Below the pieces are notes generated by a model. It worked only from the letters and a program-made list of their open reading frames with translations. It did not search any database and was not told the DNA's origin. A DNA stretch of 64,000 nucleotides from Dallia pectoralis (taxonomy: Eukaryota > Chordata > Actinopteri > Esociformes > Umbridae), in contig CM055744.1 of the NCBI GenBank assembly GCA_029465975.1, positions 558,001-622,000 on the forward strand, given 5' to 3'. Of the stretch, positions 58,064 through 64,000 are shown piece by piece (the stretch's first letter is position 1; every line of letters begins with the position of its first letter). Position numbers and translations under genes: made by a program.

Positions 58064-58087
58064 GCATATATATATATATATCGTATG
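58064..58087 (+). repeat. (TA)n microsatellite
   Basis: GCATATATATATATATATAT run just before the decayed hAT-like left end. Confidence 0.85.
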
Positions 58088-58097
58088 CATCCGCATC

Positions 58098-59230
58098 TGA
58101 ATTAGTGGAGGCTGGTCCATAAAGGCTGAGGAGGTTGCCCCACCTCTATTTTTTAAGGCAAGAGGAAAATCAAAATATAAAAAACGTATTAGTTAATATA
58201 AACCATTACCAATGTGGAGGAGGACAGGCTGTGTGGAGTGGTGGTGGGGGAGGGGGGGCAGAGGAGGACAGGCTGTGTGGAGTGGGGGGGGCAGAGGAGG
58301 ACGGGCTGTGTGGAGTGGGGGGGGCAGAGGAGGAGGGGCTGTGTGGAGTGGGGGGGGCAGTGGAGGACGGGCTGTGTGGAGTGGGGGGGCATAGGAGGAG
58401 GGGCTGTGTGGAGTGGGGGGGGCAGAGGAGGACGGGCTGTGTGGAGTGGGGGGCAGAGGAGGAGGGGCTGTGTGGAGTGGGGGGCAGAGGAGGACAGGCT
58501 GTGTGGAGTGGGGGGGGGCAGAGGAGGACGGGCTGTTTGGAGTGGTGGTGGGGGGGGCAGAGGAGGACAGGCTGTGTGGAGTGGGGGGGGCAGAGGAGGA
58601 CAGGCTGTGTGGAGTGGGGGGGGCAGAGGAGGAGGGGCTGTGTGGAGTGGTGGTGGGGGGTAGAGGAGGAGGGGCTGTGTGGAGTGGTGGGGGGGGTGGG
58701 GGATCTGCTGGACTGCTTAGGATCTCTTGCATACATTTTACGTACATATTTTTTTCATGCAAACCTGTTATTGGCCAAAACATGTCAAATGTGCTCCAAG
58801 GGACATCCTCCCTTACCAATCAACAACCGGATTACAATATTGACATTGCATTTGTCCAATTATATTATTTCCAAATTTAATTTTAGTATTGTGAGTGTGA
58901 CAAACTGTTGATAAAGTGATAGAGATAGCGATTGATACAGTAACATAATAGAGAAGATACATTGTAATTGCAAATTGCGAACCACTTTTAGATTTTCTCT
59001 GATTTTCTTTTCAGTTTTATTATTGAGAAGTAGCTAGCCACTAAGCTAACGGCTAGAATGGATGCTAACAAGGCAAATAACTACAGCCTGAATTTGGGGA
59101 TTACAGAGAGGCATGTACACAGAGTGTGGGATGAGGAAGAACCACTTGTGGAATATTTGTTGTCACAGCCATTCCACAGTTTGGATTTCGCAGAAATCTG
59201 AAGGTCCTCACAGATAACGACACTCCTGAT
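58098..59230 (+). mobile_element. Probable decayed relative of the 34141 hAT element
   Basis: 'TTAGTGGAGGCTGGTCCATA' then GTTGCCCCACCTC resembles the 34141 hAT left end (CAGTGGCGACTTGTCATTA...GTGCCCCACC). Near 59059 a possible start reads MDANKANNYSLNLG and 'ITERHVHRVWDEEEPLVEYL' up to a stop near 59200, in the position where the other copy has its transposase start. No right terminus or target duplication found, so extent is approximate. Confidence 0.35.
58210..58695 (+). repeat. G-rich ~33-bp minisatellite, about 14 units
   Basis: Unit GGCAGAGGAGGACGGGCTGT GTGGAGTGGGGGG, varying from 30 to 39 bp. Runs of 5-9 G recur in every unit on the + strand, a layout able to form G-quadruplexes. It gives long artefactual frames on both strands (CGVGGAEED, PHSTQPVLLCPP). 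Confidence 0.93.
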
Positions 59231-62038
59231 GGTCTTGATGACAACAGCCACCCTGCTTTGTAATCTATAGGGTGTGCTATAATAGTACATTGGGAGATTT
59301 GATTTGTATATCAGTATAGCCAAGATTGTTCATGTTGAATCATATGTAAAGGAACTGGTATTTAGAGAGAATAAGCAAGCAAGTTTCTATACGTTTTTTA
59401 GGAACTCTTCGTGCCAAAACCTTCTGCTTCTGACTGAGTTGTACGTTTTACAGTGAAACGTTTAGTGGTATAGTGCACAGTTCTGAAGGAATCCACTGGT
59501 CGACTTTCAAAACACAGATCTGACGGTGGACTATTCATCAGAAGTGTCAAGCTATCTGTACGGCATCACTGTAAGTGGATTGTAGCTCTCGCAAATGTAA
59601 TTTCCCTTCCAGAGCGAGTCACATGTTATTGTCTTGATATGATATTAAGGTTATACTGAGTTCTTACTGTTGTTTCCTATTGCAATTCATTATTAGAAAG
59701 GAAAAAACATATTATGACCTGCCTGAGCTAAAAAAATAAATAATTAGAGTGATTTATTATACTTACCTTAGAAGTCCAATGATTGTTATTAAACTTACCT
59801 TGAAGTAGGGGTGTTTCACCTGTCCTGTTAGTTCTGGGAATGGAGAGTTTCTGCTGAGGTTGGCCGTCACTAGTTGATTGGCATACACTCTACACTTCCT
59901 TGAATGCATTACCTGAAGCCTGCTCTTTATGTTAGTAAAGTGTTACGCACTCATCACTCTATTCAGCAGGATGGGCAAACACATACTTACACACTTAGGT
60001 ACAGAAACTAATTGTATTAGAAGTGAGGAGCGAGATCCTTTCACTAACCCAATCGTTCAGGGTAGGAACATGCGATTACTACCTGTACACGATGAGTTCA
60101 CACCTCACAACATCAAAGAAAAAGGAAAGGAAGTTTGCATTATGTTGCTAGTTAGATTACATAGATTGCTACATTTCAACATGAGAAGATAATATAGTTT
60201 AACATAAACATAAGAAGAAGCAAACAAGTAAATATGTTTCTAAACACTGCCCTTCATAATACATACTATATATTATAGACTATATATGTACACTACCTTT
60301 TAAAGATTTTTGATTGTAGAATATGAGCATTAATTTCTCAGTACAGTGCATTAATTAAATGTATGTTGCTTTCTCACAATTTCCTTTCTCGGATTAGTTG
60401 TGGAAAGACAGCATTTGTGTATATACTTGTTATTGATAGATATTTATATCCTGCTGTCTACATCCTGTTTCTACTATTTATTTGTAGGCTGTGGTATCCA
60501 TCTTGAATTTAAGAATCTTAAAGAAACTGCTATAAAGCAGAACTGGCTGTAAACCTGTCTGTGCTACAATAAACATGGTGGTCTTCTTCCTCAATTATAA
60601 ACAGGTTTCATACTTATTTATCCTCTATACGTAAAGGTGGTATTGCTACACATGGAAAAGTCCTAGGAAAAGTATTTTTTCCCCATGGAAACATTCATGA
60701 TGTGCACTATAGCATATTTCATTTTGTTTGTGTCTCACAAATAATCTTCTTTGTGGTCCGAACATCTTAGATTTGTCTGTCCATAACACATTTTTCCGAT
60801 TTCCTTCTGTCGAGTGTCTTTGGTTCTTGTTCCTATCTTATTTTTTCTTTTCATCCCAACGTCGCTTCTTGATTATTGACGTTGAGCTGGGTGTTTTGTG
60901 AGTACCCTTTAATGAAGCTGCCAGTTAAAGATCTGTGTGGCTTTGTTTATCAGATACTCAACTGGCCTAGAATGACAGGTTTTATTGCTTCTTTAACCTT
61001 TGTTTTTAACAACAAGACCAGATGACAGGTTCTTAGGTGCAACATGTCCAGAAGGAGGAAAACTATTTTTATTTCATTTGTAATTATCAATTTCGACGAC
61101 ACACGAATGGAATACAATGTAGCACATTTCTTCTATTTGTTTCGAACTTGTCCTTGATATCATCGAAATTGTTTATCAAAATTATTTTATCAATGGTTTG
61201 ATTTTTTCCATTATAATTAAATAGTATTCCTTATGATTTATAAGGGCTTAGAAGACTATACTTATACAAGCTGTACACTCACTAATTTACATTGTAGCAA
61301 AGTGTAATTTCTTCAGTGCTCTCACATGAAAAGATATAATCAAATATTTACAAAAATGTGAGATACTATTTATATATTTATATAACTGTGATATTACTTT
61401 TCAAAATGTAAATATAAGAATTTGGCTATGCCAAAGGGAGGATTCTGCCAATTCTACTAGTTTGTCATGGGTGTCTACAACTGGCAGGTTCTGAATAGCC
61501 TTTGACCTGACCCCTTTTGAGTTTGGAGAAAGCTGAACGGTCATTATGTATACATATATGATCGTCCCCCTGGCCAAATACACCTTGCATTGCACTCCAT
61601 GAAGGGCACATCAATGTGACCCACAATCTAGGGAGATAAATGTAATCGCCCATGTGGAAACAATATGAAATGGGACCAGACAATTTAAAATATCATTATA
61701 CACAGTTCAAAATGAAGCTATTGTTTCTTTCCAATATTATTAGCTAAAACAATGTTGCGCAATGGTCTATATAAAACATTAAGGTAATCTAAGAAATTAG
61801 CTGAAGGGAGTTAGTGTTTATGTTTTGTTCAAGTAAATGTTTCCTGATTCATCACTGGTTAGAGGTGGTTTGGACTTAACTAATACATATATCCATTTCC
61901 AATCCATCCGTATACTAACTTCATCGCAAAAATTGTATTTGAAGCAGTATTAGCCTGGTTTACCTCTTTATCTGTTTCTATCTCTTTCACACTTTGTTTA
62001 CCCTCCTATTTCACTCTTTCTCTATGTGAGATGGACAG
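59231..62038. other. No gene or element recognised
   Basis: AT-rich intronic DNA. A short imperfect palindrome of ACTATATATTATAGACTATATATG type lies near 60264-60290. Frames here are short and unsupported. Confidence 0.5.
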
Positions 62039-62041
62039 TTT

Positions 62042-62819
62042 TGGCGCTTTTCCACTACCACCTCGACTCGACTTAACCCGACTCGGCTCCGCTCGCTTTC
62101 GCTTGGTTCTCCATTGCAAATAGTACCTGCGCAATAGTACCCGGTCGTCATAGCGACGCGGCAGGAGTACGGATCCGTAATCGCGTACTATGTTGAGTAT
62201 GTACTACATGTAAATAAGAACGTACTTTGCAACCGTTAAAAAAGTACGTTCTATATAGTATGAATCCGGGTAGTATGAATGGAGTCCGGACGTATTACAT
62301 GCGCCGTGTTAGAATGCTCTACTTTTATAATCTACCGGGCAAGAGAAGCATGTTTCATTCAGGTCCGCGTCCTCCTACCAACACTCGCTACCCACACACA
62401 CATAAGACAATGGAGGAAATCGAGTGTATGCTGTGTTTGATCATCGAGATGTGGCTGTTTCTCACGGCGTATTCTTTCGGTTTGCCATAGTATTCGTAAT
62501 GAATAATATGTACAGCTCCCACGCAATCTCTGGCCAAACTATTATATATATATATATGGTGGGATTACTCAGGATACTACATCTCGCGCGTGCAATGATG
62601 ATGCAGTGAATAGTGACGATTCTCTGACCAATCAGCAGTCTGCCTTGTTTTCACGTCACATTTTAGTATCACCTCAGCTCGCTCAGAACCTCGCCTGAGG
62701 TGGTACGAAAAAAAGTACCTAGAAGCAGGTACAGGTATAACTTTTACCCAGTGGAAAACCAAAAAAGCCGAGTCGAGTCGAGCTGAGGCGAGCTGGTTCT
62801 GTGTAGTGGAAAAGCACCA
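62042..62819. mobile_element. Nonautonomous DNA transposon with ~50-bp TIRs
   Basis: Left TGGCGCTTTTCCACTACC ACCTCGACTCGACTTAACCC and right (reverse complement) TGGTGCTTTTCCACTACA CAGAACCAGCTCGCCTCAGC share ends and CGACTCGACTCGGC-type inner parts. TTT lies on both sides (62039-62041 and 62820-62822), compatible with a 3-bp duplication, but this is weak in T-rich DNA. A PIF/Harbinger-like origin would fit. No transposase is present. Confidence 0.75.
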
Positions 62820-62834
62820 TTTGTCCCCCTCCCC

Positions 62835-62988
62835 CAATCCCCTCCCCTCTGTTAACTCCTCTACAGCCCCTCCCCTCTGTTAACTCCTCTACAGCCCCTC
62901 CCCTCTGTTAACTCCTCTACAGCCCCTCCCCTCCGTTAACTCCTCTACAGCCCCTCCCCTCTGTTAACTCCTCTACAGGCCCTCTCCT
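62835..62988 (+). repeat. 28-bp pyrimidine-rich minisatellite, about 5.5 units
   Basis: Unit CCCCTCCCCTCTGTTAACTC CTCTACAG, nearly perfect. It lies directly to the right of the 62042 transposon. Confidence 0.93.
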
Positions 62989-63089
62989 CTGGCTCCAAGC
63001 TAGACCCGTTCTCATCTTTGCCTCTGGCCCTATTCCCAGGGTTTGGTTGTTTGATGGGAATTTTGCTCTGGCATTAGAATCGGTGCATT

Positions 63090-63130
63090 ACACACGTACA
63101 CACACACCATCACACACACACACACCACCA
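63090..63130 (+). repeat. (CA)n microsatellite, interrupted
   Basis: CACACGTACACACACACC then a second CACACACACA run. Confidence 0.8.
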
Positions 63131-63344
63131 CTACCGCACAAAACAGAAACATACATGCAACCCCTACATACCGTGAAGGAAGAAAGTATTTGATCCCCTG
63201 CTGATTTTTTTACATTTGCTCACTGAAAAAGACATGATTAGTCTATAATTTTAATGGTAGGTTAATTTCAACAGTGAGAGACCGAATAACAAAAAAATAA
63301 TACGGAATAAAACATTATGAATTGTTTTTGCATTTTAAATAGTG

Positions 63345-63758
63345 TCACGTTACAGGTGTAGTGCAGAGGAAAGCCATAGGTTGAGCATGTACATTAGTTT
63401 AATACCGGTTTATGTAAATGAAAAACAAACTGTAAACGGCGAAAACACAACCCACTGTAAGACTGAAATGAAATTGCTCATATAGAGCGACTTATAACAA
63501 ACAGACAAAAATCTATCTAAAACAACACTCACCATAATATTTAACAAGTATCGTGACATTCAAACAATATCTAACACGGTGCACCAAGACCCAGTGACTT
63601 TTATAACAAACATAATCATCTAATCTAAACTTGCTGTGCCCACTCTAATCACTCACATCTGATTTGGGTGACTTCAAACTTATATAATGGCCCTCAGGGA
63701 ATTGCCATCGCCTCCTAACTCACTAGATGATCTTAGTGAGCCAGGAATTGTTACGCAC
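63345..63758. mobile_element. Small LTR-like insertion in the Tc1 5' UTR
   Basis: Tc1 sequence stops at ...TTTTAAATAGTG (63344) and resumes at AGTGAAATAAGTATTTG (63759). The 4-bp AGTG repeat is a possible target duplication. Alternative boundaries TGTCACGTTAC...GTTACGCACA (63343-63759) give a TG...CA LTR form with an imperfect inverted repeat. Either way about 414 bp. The size is close to the 8238 and 13769 LTRs. No coding capacity. Confidence 0.55.
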
Positions 63759-63808
63759 AGTGAAATAAGTATTTGATCCATTGTCAATCGGCAGGATTTC
63801 TGGCCCCC

Positions 63809-63903
63809 AGGTGTCTTTTATACAGGTAACAAGCTGAGATTAGGATCACTATTTTATAGGGAGTGCTCCTAATCTCAGCTAGTTATCTGTATAAAAAACA
63901 CCT
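63809..63903. repeat. Imperfect inverted repeat in Tc1 5' UTR
   Basis: AGGTGTCTTTTATACAGGTA ACAAGCTGAGATTAGGA pairs with TCCTAATCTCAGCTAGTTAT CTGTATAAAAAACACCT across a ~17-base loop. This pairing is characteristic of the leader of this Tc1 family. Confidence 0.85.
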
Positions 63904-63946
63904 GTCCACAGAAGTAATTAATCAATCAGATTCTAAACCCTCCACC

Positions 63947-64000
63947 ATGGCCAAGACCAAAGAGTTGTCCAAGGATGTCAGGGACAAGATTGAACATCGC
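63947..64000 (+). CDS. Tc1-like transposase, N-terminus (partial)
   Basis: CCACCATGG gives an excellent start context. The 18 codons to the window end read MAKTKELSKDVRDKIEHR, the beginning of the first helix-turn-helix DNA-binding domain of fish Tc1 transposases. No stop in the visible part. Whether the remainder is intact cannot be seen. Confidence 0.8.
   Translation, partial: MAKTKELSKDVRDKIEHR

Larger units (their letters stand above)
63171..64000 (+). mobile_element. Tc1-like element, 5' part, cut by window end
   Basis: Begins CCGTGAAGGAAGAAAGTATT TGATCCCCTGCTGA after a TA (63169-63170), a terminus common in fish Tc1 elements. The 5' UTR includes 'ACAGTGAGAGACCGAATAAC', a long inverted repeat (63809-63903) and the transposase start at 63947. 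It is interrupted at 63345-63758 by another element. The right end lies beyond the window. Confidence 0.85.

Noticed and set aside
58135..58911. Frames of up to 258 residues on both strands (Gly/Trp-rich, Pro/Ser-rich)
   Set aside because: By-product of the ~33-bp G-rich minisatellite.
47130..64000. Exon 3 of cacna2d2 (expected IYK-N...LVEK type segment)
   Set aside because: I scanned for it and found no splice-bounded match. Intron 2 probably extends beyond the window, though a short or diverged exon could have been missed by eye.

Overview
This is vertebrate, most likely teleost, nuclear DNA. There are no bacterial operons. Two exons with consensus splice sites, dense fish-type transposons, microsatellites and minisatellites fill the window. 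LINE 3' tails ending in the 'CCTACCTGGTTAAATAAAG' type point tentatively to a salmonid or pike-like lineage; no species can be fixed from sequence alone.

The only host gene I can support is the 5' end of a voltage-gated calcium-channel alpha2/delta subunit on the + strand, best matching CACNA2D2. Exon 1 (coding 40610-40725) encodes a signal peptide. Exon 2 (47048-47129) encodes the start of the mature N-terminal region. The reading phase fits across the 6.3-kb intron. Intron 2 runs past the window end (>16.8 kb). A 44/45-bp minisatellite lies directly upstream of exon 1 in the presumed promoter/5'UTR.

Layout: 1-4.4 kb, a DNA transposon with very long, asymmetric terminal inverted repeats inside an old dispersed repeat. 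4.4-13.7 kb, sparse DNA with a Tc1 relic, two related LTRs and a hAT MITE. 13.77-21.2 kb, a four-level nest: solo LTR > Harbinger > Tc1 > (LINE + hAT MITE), with target-site duplications readable at every level. 21.6-23.6 kb, two hAT elements. 24.8-27.9 kb, a broken piggyBac hit by a solo LTR and a LINE tail. 28-40 kb, coding-frame minisatellites, LINE relics and a hAT deletion derivative that keeps a short fused ORF. 40-64 kb, cacna2d2 exons and introns, with LINE relics, a hAT at 54.8 kb, a G-rich minisatellite at 58.2 kb, a TIR element at 62.0 kb, and a Tc1 element at the right edge that is itself interrupted.

Most long open frames here are transposase or reverse-transcriptase fragments, or tandem repeats whose period is a multiple of three. 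I found no CRISPR array, rRNA gene or intact tRNA gene. I did not find a new multi-gene system. The most unusual items are the asymmetric-TIR transposon, the nested stack, the deleted hAT ORF, and the repeat abutting the cacna2d2 first exon.
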